Source: Mimachlamys varia
Lineage: Eukaryota; Mollusca; Bivalvia; Pectinida; Pectinidae
DNA: 64,000 bases
Assembly: GCA_947623455.1 (NCBI GenBank)
Contig: OX392536.1
Location: 11,155,282-11,219,281 of the forward strand
Reading direction: 5' to 3'
Position numbers and translations under genes: made by a program. Every line of letters starts with the position of its first letter. Positions within the stretch are counted from its first letter, which is position 1. A model generated the notes under the pieces. That model saw only the letters and a list, made by a program, of their open reading frames with translations. It was not told the origin of the DNA and did no database searches. This document shows, in pieces, positions 22,931 to 33,875 of the stretch.

Positions 22931-25900
22931 CTGGTCTCACCAATAAAGGGAAAGAGGAAGAGGAGGAGGTCACACCAATAAAGGGAAAGAGAAAGGAAGA
23001 GGAGGAGGAGGAGGAGGTCTCACCAATAAAGGTAAAGAGGAGGAGGAGGAGGTCTCACCAATAAAGGGAAAGAGAAAGGAAGAGGAGGAGGAGGAGGAGG
23101 TCTCACCAATAAAGGGAAAGAGAAAGGAAGAGGAGGAGGAGGAGGAGGTCTCACCAATAAAGGGAAAGAGGAGGAGGAGGAGGTCTCACCAATAAAGGGA
23201 AAGAGAAAGGAAGAGGAGGAGGTCTCACCAATAAAGGGAAAGAGAAAGGAAGAGGAGGAGGAGAAGGAGGTCTCACCAATAAAGGGAAAGAGGAGGAGGA
23301 GGAGGTCTCACCAATAAAGGGAAAGAGAAAGGAAGAGGAGGAGGAGGAGGAGGTCTCACCAATAAAGGGAAAGAGAAAGGAAGAGGAGGAGGAGAAGGAG
23401 GTCTCACCAATAAAGGGAAAGAGAAAGGAAGAGGAGGAGGAAGAGGAGGTCTCACCAATAAAGGGAAAGAGAAAGGAGGAGGAGGAGGAGAAGGAGGTCT
23501 CACCAATAAAGGGAAAGAGAAAGGAAGAGGAGGAGGAGGAGGTCTCACCAATAAAGGGAAGAGAAAGAAAGAGGAGGAGGAGGAGGTCTCACCAATAAAG
23601 GGAAAGAGAAAGGAAGAGGAGGAGGAGGAGGTCTCACCAATAAAGGGAAAGAGAAAGGAAGAGGAGGAGGAGGTCTCACCAATAAAGGGAAAGAGAAAGG
23701 AAGAGGAGGAGGAGGAGGTCTCACCAATAAAGGGAAAGAGAAAGGAAGAGGAGGAGGAGGAGGAGGTCTCACCAATAAAGGGAAAGAGAAAGGAAGAGGA
23801 GGAGAAGGAGGTCTCACCAATAAAGGGAAAGAGAAAGGAAGAGGAGGAGGAGGAGGTCTCACCAATAAAGGGAAAGAGAAAGGAAGAGGAGGAGAAGGAG
23901 GTCTCACCAATAAAGGGAAAGAGAAAGGAAGAGGAGGAGGAGAAGGAGGTCTCACCAATAAAGGGAAAGAGAAAGGAAGAGGAGGAGGAGAAGGAGGTCT
24001 CACCAATAAAGGGAAAGAGAAAGGAAGAGGAGGAGGAGGAGGTCTCACCAATAAAGGGAAAGAGAAAGGAAGAGGAGGAGAAGCAGGTCTCACAAATAAA
24101 GGGAAAGAGAAAGGAAGAGGAGGTCTCACCAATAAAGGGAAAGAGAAAGGAAGAGGAGGAGGAGAAGGAGGTCTCACCAATAAAGGGAAAGAGAAAGGAA
24201 GAGGAGGAGGAAAAGGAGGTCTCACCAATAAAGGGAAAGAGAAAGGAAGAGGAGGAGGAGGAGAAGGATATCTCACCAATAAAGGGAAAGAGAAAGGAAG
24301 AGGAGGAGGAGGAGGAGGTCTCACCAATAATGGGGAAAGAGAAAGGAAGAGGAGGAGGAGGAGGTCTCACCAATAAAGGGAAAGAGAAAGAAAGAGGAGG
24401 AGGAGGAGGTCTCACCAATAAAGGGAAAGAGAAAGGAAGAGGAGGAGGAGGAGGAGGTCTCACCAATAAAGGGAAAGAGAAAGGAGGAGGAGGAGGAGGA
24501 GGAGGAGGAGGAGGAGGTCTCACCAATAAAGGGAAAGAGAAAGGAAGAGGAGGAGGAGGAGGAGGTCTCACCAATAAAGGGAAAGAGAAAGGAAGAGGAG
24601 GAGGAGGAGGAGGAGGAGGAGGAGGTCTCACCAATAAAGGGAAAGAGAAAGGAAGAGGAGGAGGAGGAGGTCTCACCAATAAAGGGAAAGAGAAAGGAAG
24701 AGGAGGAGGAGGAGGTCTCACCAATAAAGGGAAAGAGAATGGAAGAGGAGGAGGAGGAGGAGGAGGAGGTCTCACCAATAAAGGGAAAGAGAAAGGAAGA
24801 GGAGGAGGAGAAGGAGGTCTCACCAATAAAGGGAAAGAGAAAGGAAGAGGAGGAGGAGGAGGTCTCACCAATAAAGGGAAAGAGAAAGGAAAAGGAGGAG
24901 GAGGAGGAGGAGGAGGTCTCACCAATAAAGGGAAAGAGAAAGGAAGAGGAGGAGGAGGAGGAGGAGGAGGTCTCACCAATAAAGGGAAAGAGAAAGGAAG
25001 AGGAGGAGGAGGAGGAGGTCTCACCAATAAAGGGAAAGAGAAAGGAGGAGGAGGAGGAGGAGGAGGAGGAGGAGGAGGAGGAGGAGGAGGAGGAGGAGGA
25101 GGAGGAGGAGGAGGTCTCACCAATAAAGGGAAAGAGAAAGGAAGAGGAGGAGGAGGAGGTCTCACCAATAAAGGGAAAGAGAAAGGAAGAGGAGGAGGAG
25201 AAGGAGGTCTCACCAATAAAGGGAAAGAGAAAGGAAGAGGAGGAGGAGAAGGAGGTCTCACCAATAAAGGGAAAGAGAAAGGAAGAGGAAGAGGAGGAGG
25301 AGGTCTCACCAATAAAGGGAAAGAGAAAGGAAGAGGAGGAGGAGGAGGAGGTCTCACCAATAAAGGGAAAGAGAAAGGAAGAGGAGGAGGAGAAGGAGGA
25401 GGAGGAGGAGGAGGAGGAGGTCTCACCAATAAAGGGAAAGAGAAAGGAAGAGGAGGAGGAGGAGGAGGTCTCACCAATAAAGGGAAAGAGAAAGGAAGAG
25501 GAGGAGGAGGAGGTCTCACCAATAAAGTGAAAGAGAAAGGAAGAGGAGGAGGAGGAGGAGGAGGTCTCACCAATAAAGGGAAAGAGAAAGGAAGAGGAGG
25601 AGGAGGAGGAGGTCTCACCAATAAAGGGAAAGAAAAAGGAAGAGGAGGAGGAGAAGGAGGTCTCACCAATAAAGGGAAAGAGAAAGGAAGAGGAGGAGGA
25701 GGAGGTCTCACCAATAAAGTGAAAGAGAAAGGAAGAGGAGGAGGAGGAGGAGGTCTCACCAATAAAGGGAAAGAGAAAGGAAGAGGAGGAGGAGAAGGAG
25801 GTCTCACCAATAAAGGGAAAGAGAAAGGAAGAGGAGGAGGAGGAGGTCTCACCAATAAAGGGAAAGAGAAAGGAAGAGGAGGAGAAGGAGGTCTCACCAA

Positions 25901-27053
25901 TAAAGGGAAAGAGAAAGGAAGAGGAGGAGGAGAAGGAGGTCTCACCAATAAAGGGAAAGAGAAAGGAGGAGGAGGAGGAGGAGGAGGTCTCACCAATAAA
26001 GGGAAAGAGAAAGGAAGAGGAGGAGGAGGAGAAGGAGGTCTCACCAATAAAGGGAAAGAGAAAGGAAGAGGAGGAGGTCTCACCAATAAAGGGAAAGAGA
26101 AAGGAAGAGGAGGAGAAGGAGGTCTCACCAATAAAGGGAAAGAGAAAGGAAGAGGAGGAGGAGAAGGAGGTCTCACCAATAAAGGGAAAGAGAAAGGAAG
26201 AGGAGGAGGTCTCACCAATAAAGGGAAAGAGAAAGGAAGAGGAGGAGAAGGAGGTCTCACCAATAAAGGGAAAGAGAAAGGAAGAGGAGGAGGAGAAGGT
26301 CTCACCAATAAAGGGAAAGAGAAAGGAAGAGCAGGAGGAAAAGGAGGTCTCACAAATAAAGGGAAAGAGAAAGGAAGAGGAGGAGGAAAAGGAGGTCTCA
26401 CAAATAAAGGGAAAGAGAAAGGAAGAGGAGGTCTCACCAATAAAGGGAAAGAGAAAGGAAGAGGAGGAGGAGGAGGTCTCACCAATAAAGGGAAAGAGAA
26501 AGGAAGAGGAGGAGGAGGAGGTCTCACCAATAAAGGGAAAGAGAAAGGAAGAGGAGGAGGAGGAGGAGGTCTCACCAATAAAGGGAAAGAGAAAGGAAGA
26601 GGAGGAGGAGAAGGAGGTCTCACCAATAAAGGGAAAGAGAAAGGAAGAGGAGGAGGAGAAGGAGGTCTCACCAATAAAGGGAAAGAGAAAGGAAGAGGAG
26701 GAGGAGAAGGAGGTCTCACCAATAAAGGAAAAGAGAAAGGAAGAGGAGGAGGAGAAGGAGGTCTCACCAATAAAGGGAAAGAGAAAGGAAGAGGAGGAGG
26801 AGGAGGAGGTCTCACCAATAAAGGGAACGAGAAAGGAAGAGGAGGAGGAGGAGGAGAAGGAGGTCTCACCAATAAAGGGAAAGAGAAAGGAGGAGGAGGA
26901 GGAGGAGGAGGAGGAGGAGGAGGAGGAGGAGGAGGAGGAGGAGGAGGAGGAGGAGGAGGAGGAGGAGGAGGAGGAGGAGGAGGGAAGAGGAAGAGGGGGA
27001 GGAGGGAAGAGGAAGAGAATGAGGAGGAGGGAGGAGGAGGAGGAGAAGGAGGT
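22931..27053. repeat. 4.1-kb purine-rich minisatellite with variable (GGA)n, about 85 units
   Basis: Each unit has a fixed part, GGTCTCACCAATAAAGGGAA then AGAGAAAGGAAGA, and a variable (GGA)n run, sometimes with a GAA or GCA interruption. The plus strand is nearly all purine apart from TCTCACC and T in AATAAA. Length change is almost always in triplets, so frames stay open over kilobases on both strands (up to about 1200 codons). The predicted Gly/Glu- or Pro/Ser-rich repeats are artefacts. Pure (GGA)n blocks of 70-95 bp lie at about 25043-25115 and 26888-26982. Every unit carries AATAAA. Shorter units lacking AGAAAGGA are concentrated at the left end (22960-23300). Confidence 0.98.
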
Positions 27054-27814
27054 CATAATTATAGAGGGCATATAGAAACATTTTGAGATACAAAAAGGCT
27101 GTCACAAAGAGATAACATGACAATGAGTATACCAGGTAACTACAGCTACAGGATGGCCTTGACAACTACTAAAGGGAAAAACTCCCCAAGGAGTCTGTTA
27201 ATACAGCAAGAACAGGAAGACAATGAACATGCAATATTATTTAAGGACAAGATGTTACTGAAATTGTAAACGTCCTAGTAGGATATCATCCCCAACTTAT
27301 TACACACCTCAGTTGTCCTTCCAACTCACCAATGAAAGTTTCACCCCTATGAAACTTCAATGGACTCATCCGTGCATTATTGATACAGACAATTCCAGTG
27401 TGGGATACAGGGATGAGGGGTTTTAAAGTACTGCAGGAAAGTTTTAGATGAGATATGATTGATGCATATAGACTTACAAATGTACAAGTAATACATCAAC
27501 CTATAGCCTTGTACCAATATCAAACAGCCCCGATATTATAGACTTTCAATTTTCTAAAACATGCCGTGCTTTTTTCACGTTGGTATAAGGAAATATATAT
27601 TACAGGATATCTAATTTTGTAGATTAGTTTGTCTTCCTTGTTCTAATACAAGTGAAAAATGAAAATCGATAGTGATGTAGCCAGACCTATAATCTGGAGA
27701 ACCCTTATGGAGAAGTTGAATGTATATGTTGGTCGTGTCCGAGCATGCGAAACATATGCACCGACACCAGGGGCAGTGTTATATATGACCCAATACAGCT
27801 TAAATCATTTCCAG
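27054..27814. other. Stretch with no recognised gene, upstream of an exon candidate
   Basis: No supported feature before the possible exon at 27815. Confidence 0.5.
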
Positions 27815-27910
27815 TACAAGATTGTTTTTCAAATGATGCCAGAAATGTAGACCTATATCCTGGAATCTGTGAAGTTATACAGCCAACAATGGCCATTGGC
27901 CAACACAATG
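27815..27910 (+). CDS. Possible internal exon, phase 1-1, product unknown
   Basis: A 96-bp segment lies between an acceptor (TCATTTCCAG, ending 27814) and a donor (ATG|GTAAGC, GT at 27911). One frame is open across it when one base is carried in from an upstream exon. It then leaves one base at the donor, so the exon would be symmetric, phase 1-1. The translation includes QDCFSNDARNVDLYPGICEV, which is mixed in composition and has two cysteines, as in extracellular modules. The other two frames contain stops. No family is recognised and no partner exon was found. Sequences of this length with both sites also arise by chance. Confidence 0.25.
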
Positions 27911-29962
27911 GTAAGCCCTGTTGTGTCGTTGTGTCGCATTTGTCCGTCCTGTCAAAAACAGCAAATAGACCATATAGCAGTTTTATTTGGGCCAAGACAT
28001 TCATAATTTTGACCCAAAATTGAAAAACGAAAGTGCCCAACTGATCATAACCTTAATTTATCAAACAATATGGTATATGCATGATATACAATTTTAGAAT
28101 TTCTCAAAACAACACGAAAACATCCATTTGGAATCTGGTGTCAGTGAACTCCGGAAACAGTTGATGACGTCATAGGAAATGACTGAATCTTTATCCAGAC
28201 AAATTCACACCAATCTCGCGGTGTTATACAAATATGGATTCAGAAATCTGATGAATACGCTGTGTGTCAACAAAGTACGAACATTGTAGAATTATGACTA
28301 GGACTTCAGCCATAACTCTGAGTTTGACGCCTCAAAAGTGGAAAAATGATTCGGAACGACTGCGGTGAAATAATCGTCTACGTAGAAAGCCGCCCTATAC
28401 ACCAGTAGAGGTGTCATTGTAGGCGATGTAGTAATGAAGCTATACTGTAAATGGCTGTGATTGAGCTAAAACCATCCAAACATATGGCATAATTAAATCC
28501 CCATAGATTTATGAGCTGTATCGGGGGAAAACAGTGGATTATATAAGCTTGGGGTCTGACATAATATGTCAAAAAGATTACATTGTTTCATATACAGCTA
28601 TCAAGTCTGAAATCAAATGTGAACATATGTATTTAAGTAAGTTTTATGGAGGAACCTTGATAAACTCTGAAAATCTAAAAATATCCCTTCATGTAGACTT
28701 TTGTTCAAGAAACATTCCACCATTTCAGATGGATCTCAAAAAATTGGCACCCACTTTTTTTTTCTTAATTTGTTCATTTAAATCCTGTTGGATTTTTCCG
28801 TTTCTTTTCTCTTACTTAATGTTAAATAACTAGATTTGAGACTCTCTGTCCATTTGGTGTTGTCTGATTTTATCTTCCTAGAGTTTTTATTTCATAATCG
28901 CCATAAAGTATTAAAATTTTAACTTTATTTAAATTATATAATATCTTTAGCAGATAGTAGAAATATTTCTCCATACAATTAATTTATTGCTAAACTGTTC
29001 TGTATCCACAAGAAATAAAATATTTCATCAATTTGTGTAACATGTTTTCTATTCTACAAACTCTATCTGCACTGAATGCTTCCTTCACTTCCACTTGAAA
29101 TAATATAATGGTCATTGGTAACCAAAGACAATATGGCCGAATTCTCTACCAAACTGAAACGTAAAAGTATTTTATAGATAGAATTCAAACCAGACATGCA
29201 TTACCTCATGGACCCGGGATTGAATATTGCTGTTTTTCTTCCTTTAATACATAATTATTTGGTATGTTCACTTATCCTTATAGCTCTATCTCAGACATAG
29301 CATACATATCACAAATTTTCATCCAGACATATTTCACGTATTTTCTCTGAATTAAGTACCCAGAATATTGAGTAATTCTGAGTGATTTATGCTTTCCCAA
29401 ATTTCAAAGGTTGCCTCAAGCACATTCTTGTTACACAGATAATTTAAAAAACACTCACAGAAAATAGGAATTAACAGGCAAATATGCATGTACCGTATTC
29501 CCTTTTCTCCTACAAATCCCAATTACATTCAAGAAACATTCAAAACGTGTTACAGAATTGTGCCGTACGGTCATAATTGTATAACAAATACCGACAAAGT
29601 TTGATGATTAGGCAGAGATTGGTAGGTTTTATTTGCATCACCTGCGAGGCACTGAATGTATTTCGTGTTAAAAATGTGGTACATTACCACGGTAACGACA
29701 AGTAACACTCGCACCTAAGGTCTGTACTAGGTTAACCTGGAGATTACACAACAATTAACACGTAAATACTACAGACACATTGGCACACTGGTATCATCTG
29801 TCTGTCAGTAAGAACCAATAGCAACCATTTGAAAAATACTTAGCCGATTATTTTACTGGTTCCATCTTTTCGGAGAAGTTCAACATCCTTACGACGGTGC
29901 CATTAAGGAGACTGCATGGTTCTATAAGGGAGACATCAAGGCAAAAAAAAAAAAGGGAAGCG
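27911..29962. other. AT-rich stretch with no recognised gene
   Basis: No gene supported. TGACGTCA (28165-28172) is a perfect CRE-type octamer in a slightly CpG-richer patch (28140-28420). A poly(A) run lies at 29943-29954. Confidence 0.45.
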
Positions 29963-30150
29963 AACTAGAAATGTCTGTGAGACATAAATGCCCACTTCCC
30001 CCCTTATGAAATTAGTTCTTCATTCATGCTTATTACATATGCAAAGTTTGATGACAATCCGATCAGTAGTTATTTAAATAAGCTGGTTACATTACGGACG
30101 AGACGGAACAAGATGCGACGCGACGGACATGGGTAACACTATATGCTTCC
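29963..30150 (+). mobile_element. Hairpin-headed dispersed repeat, copy A
   Basis: It starts AACTAGAAATGTCTGTGAGA. ATGTCT-GTG-AGACAT (29971-29985) is a perfect micro-hairpin. The body has ATGAAATTAGTTCTTCAT, CAAAGTTTGATGACAATC, AGTAGTTATTTAAATAAGCT and a GACGG-rich tail ending GGTAACACTATATGC. Copy B at 55781-55980 matches it almost throughout in the same orientation. It has no coding capacity and is a short non-autonomous element, possibly Helitron-like. Confidence 0.85.
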
Positions 30151-30151
30151 A

Positions 30152-30179
30152 CCCCCCCCACACCCCACACCCCACACCC
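30152..30179 (-). other. G-quadruplex motif (minus strand)
   Basis: The plus strand reads CCCCCCCC then (ACACCCC)n. The minus strand thus has four GGG/GGGG runs separated by TGT, a textbook quadruplex pattern, directly after the tail of dispersed repeat A. Confidence 0.7.
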
Positions 30180-30242
30180 ATTTCATGGCTGGGGCAAGAA
30201 AAGGAAACATTTTGATCCCAAGTACAACATAGGTCCATTACA

Positions 30243-31450
30243 GTCGTTAAATGTCCTCTTAGCAGAAGACCATGCTCCTTTAACAAAAAAGATATAGCAT
30301 CCCTTTAGCAGAAGACAATTAACGTCACTTTAACAGCAGACACAATGCCTTTAACAGAAGATGCAACGTCCCTTTAACAGCAGACACAATGTCACTTTAA
30401 CAGCAGACACAACGTCACTTTAACAGCAGACACAATGCCTTTAACAGAAGATGCAACGTCCCTTTAACAGCAGACACAACGTCCCTTTAACAGTAGACAC
30501 AACGTCCCTTTAACAGCAGACACAACGTCCTTTTTTAACAGCAGAAGACAACGTCCTTCTTTAACAGCAGAAGACAACGTCCCTTTAACAGCAGACACAA
30601 CGTCCCTTTAACAGCACACACAATGTCCCTTTAACAGCAGACACAATGTCACTTTAACATAAGACACAACATCCCTTTAACAGCAGACACAACGTCCCTT
30701 TAACATAAGACACAACGTCCCTTTAACAGCACACACAACGTCCCTTTAACAGCACACACAACGTCCCTTTAACAGCAGACACAACGTCCCTTTAACATAA
30801 GACACAACGTCCCTTTAACAGCAGACACAACGTCCCTTTAACATAAGACACAACGTCCCTTTAACATAAGACACAACGTCCCTTTAACAGCAGACACAAC
30901 GTCCCTTTAACATAAGACACAACGTCCCTTTAACAGCAGACACAACGTCCCTTTAACATAAGACACAACGTCCCTTTAACAGCAGACACAACGTCCCTTT
31001 AACATAAGACACAACGTCCCTTTAACAGCAGACACAACGTCCCTTTAACATAAGACACAATGTCCCTTTAACAGCAGACACAACGTCCCTTTAACATAAG
31101 ACACAACGTCCCTTTAACATAAGACACAACGTCCCTTTAACAGCACACACAACGTCCCTTTAACATAAGACACAATGTCCCTTTAACAGCAGACACAACG
31201 TCCCTTTAACATAAGACACAACGTCCCTTTAACAGCAGACACAACGTCCCTTTAACAGCAGACACAACGTCCCTTTAACATAAGACACAACGTCCCTTTA
31301 ACAGCAGACACAACGTCCCTTTAACAGCAGACACAACGTCCCTTTAACAGCAGACACAACGTCCCTTTAACAGCACACACAACGTCCCTTTAACAGCAGA
31401 CAAAACGTCCCTTTAACAGCAGACACAACGTCCCTTTAACAGAAGACATA
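30243..31450. repeat. 23-bp minisatellite, about 52 copies
   Basis: The unit is ACAACGTCCCTTTAACAGCA plus GAC. Two unit types differ in AACAGCAGAC versus AACATAAGAC and alternate over much of 30660-31300, making a 46-bp higher-order unit. ACAACGTCC/ACAATGTCC is the commonest point variant. The left end (30243-30560) is degenerate with irregular spacing, which suggests it is the older part. Confidence 0.96.
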
Positions 31451-32315
31451 CTGCTTCTTAAGAACAGAAGATATTATGCCCCTTTAATAAGACACAGAAG
31501 AAAACTCAAATTCTACAGAAGCCCCCAATCAATTGTCTCATGTGACAACATCCAGCAGTTCTCTCCCTGAATTTACAACAGTGTTGTCTTAGTGGAGAGG
31601 GCACAGTACTGGATCATCACACTATAACCTACCGCAGCAGAATCGTAACAATCAGATAACACATCGGCTAAAAAAAAAAACTAGTTCTATAGTAATGAGG
31701 TTTACTTTATACTTCATAGCTCAAAACCATGCCAAACGTAACTTCCTAAACAACAAAAACATCAGGTCAAAGATGCTTAACGTCTCGGTCAGCCTATAAA
31801 AAGAACATCAAGTTTAATGAAATGTAGGGGAGATAATTGGTGCCCTCGTGCCACTTACGGGTCTGAATGGTGGCGAGTTACTGACAGCCTGTTGACAGGC
31901 TACGGATGTGGCGATTACACTGTATACCATTTAACATACTTCTACAATTCACCCAGATATCCTGACTCAATGGAGGGGTTCAACACTACCAATTAACTCC
32001 CTGTAATCATCTTAACTAATTTACTCCTTTACACGCATTTAGAATAGTTTAATATGAAGTTTAACAGATGAATGAAATAATATTGGGCCTGTACAAATCA
32101 CCAAGATCAGGTGTTATCACTGACACCTGTTGTAACACCTGACATCTTTGTGATCTTGAATCCATGGCCAATAATGTCCTTAAATTTTTTTTTCAAATTT
32201 AATAGCATTACTTGTTCACAAGTACTGTGAGTAGAAGGCAACATGGAGTATACATGCAGTTTCCTTGTTAATATGGTGCTGTTCAATCAATCTTGCCAAC
32301 AAAAATATAATTTAA
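31451..32315. other. AT-rich stretch with an interrupted inverted repeat
   Basis: No gene. CAAGATCAGGTGTTA (32102-32116) pairs with TAACACCTGA (32133-32142) and TCTTG (32154-32158), the right arm being split by 11 bases. Confidence 0.5.
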
Positions 32316-32561
32316 TACAGTGAATTCCACTTAATATCATCCTGTTAATATCACATTCTTCTTTATATCATGTTTTCCCAAATCACAATATTTCCCTCTC
32401 TATAATCTACTATGATTTTATTTAGTTTATATCATGTATTTTGAGGTGAATTCCTCTTAACAGCATGTTTTTTTTAAACTTTTTCTCTTAATGTCACATT
32501 CCTGTTAATATCATGCTTTTGTTTGACAAATTCAATATGATATAAAGGGGAATTCACTGTA
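32316..32561. mobile_element. MITE, Tc1/mariner-like, 242 bp
   Basis: Terminal inverted repeats match: CAGTGAATTCCACTTAATAT at 32318, and its partner ending GGGGAATTCACTG at 32559 (reverse complement CAGTGAATTCCCCTTTATAT). Both ends are flanked by TA, the target-site duplication typical of Tc1/mariner transposons. The interior repeats TTAATATCA and TTTATATCATG words and encodes nothing, so movement would depend on a transposase elsewhere. The family assignment is inferred from the TA flank and CAGTG end. Confidence 0.82.
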
Positions 32562-33875
32562 GTGGTCTAATCTGATGAAAATATAAGTGACCATTCTTGA
32601 GAAGAAGCAGGAAGTACTTTGGATATGCCCCAAAAAATTAGAAGGAATATCTTTTGATAAAATCAAACGCCATTTTATGCAGCTGCAGTTGTGGATATGA
32701 AGTTGATTTTAACAGATTATGAAATGACCGTAGGGGTTAGACTTGATACGTTGTAAGTATAATGGGCGGGCGATACCGACAGTCATCTGAATCTATTGAT
32801 CAGGGCAGACAGAAATATATCTGCATTCGTACAATGTGGGACAAACAATATTTTATATAAATACATATGACTGCAGACATTTAACTATTTCCTGATTCTG
32901 TTCTAAAAAGTGATGACACAGTACTGCAGTCCGTTGTTTGTTAATATTAGGTTTGGTTAATGTTGTTTAAGGACGGGTTTTGGTTATATAACCAGATCAG
33001 GAGAGGTGATAAGTCTTTTGTGTAGACAGAAGTGTAGGAGCAGCGCTATGATATTGGAGATAATCTGCTGTTTATGGCCTTGATCACCTTTCTATCATAA
33101 GTAGGTGATCGCCGCTGATGTAGGTGTAGAAGCACCAGTCTCGATCAGCTTTAAGGTTGTAGAACTGTGTTCAAGTTACAAATGAGAATGGCATTTTAAA
33201 GTCATCTTTAGCTTAATTTTTGTTCGTAGAGAAATATTTTACCACTGAAAGAATTTCATATCATTCAACTTACCTCCCTCACAGATATACTTTGATTTGA
33301 TCAATTTTGTTTTTTTTTGGGGGGGGGGGGGGGGGGCGGGGAGGAGGAGTTGGGAGTTGGGAAGGGAGAGATGAGTGGGAGGGAAAGGTCTGACAGGAAT
33401 CAATTTAATCTTTAAACTTTTTATCATCAATTCAGAGACTTTATTGCAATTCATTGCAATTTCCAATGTCATTTTCATCTGGTACATTGAAATTTGATTT
33501 CAGTGACGTATACATAGAAGTATAAAGGGTATATTGGACTGACTGTAGTCACATTTCCTCTCAGTGTATCTCTACAATCTTACTGTAGGTATCCCCAAGC
33601 ACCTACAAACAACCTACCAACATCTGATAAAATATAATCTGATCGCAACATCAATGGAAGTCAGAGCTATCTATATGTACAATACCTACTTCCTTCAAAG
33701 AAAATGTTTATTGAAATTGTCTACAAATAACACCTACGTATATTGTGACCCATTTTCATATCTATCCTAATAACTTATGATTGTTTGATATGAAACAAAC
33801 TCGATAATATTTTGCGGACACAAAATCTGCTTGTAAAAGGAATCACAAAGATCTGAAAGGATGAAGGACGCATTC
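32562..33875. other. AT-rich stretch; G-run; hairpin
   Basis: GATCACCT (33082-33089) and AGGTGATC (33103-33110) form a perfect inverted repeat with a 13-base spacer. A run of about 20 G follows TTTTTTTT at 33309-33337. No gene. Confidence 0.5.

Noticed and set aside
23273..27086. Open frames of about 900-1200 codons on both strands, proline-, serine- or glycine-rich
   Set aside because: They are products of a triplet-variable purine repeat; both strands are open and no splice or start context supports one of them.
27705..28040. Minus-strand frame of 111 codons overlapping the plus-strand exon candidate
   Set aside because: No splice or domain support; the plus-strand reading with both splice sites is slightly better.
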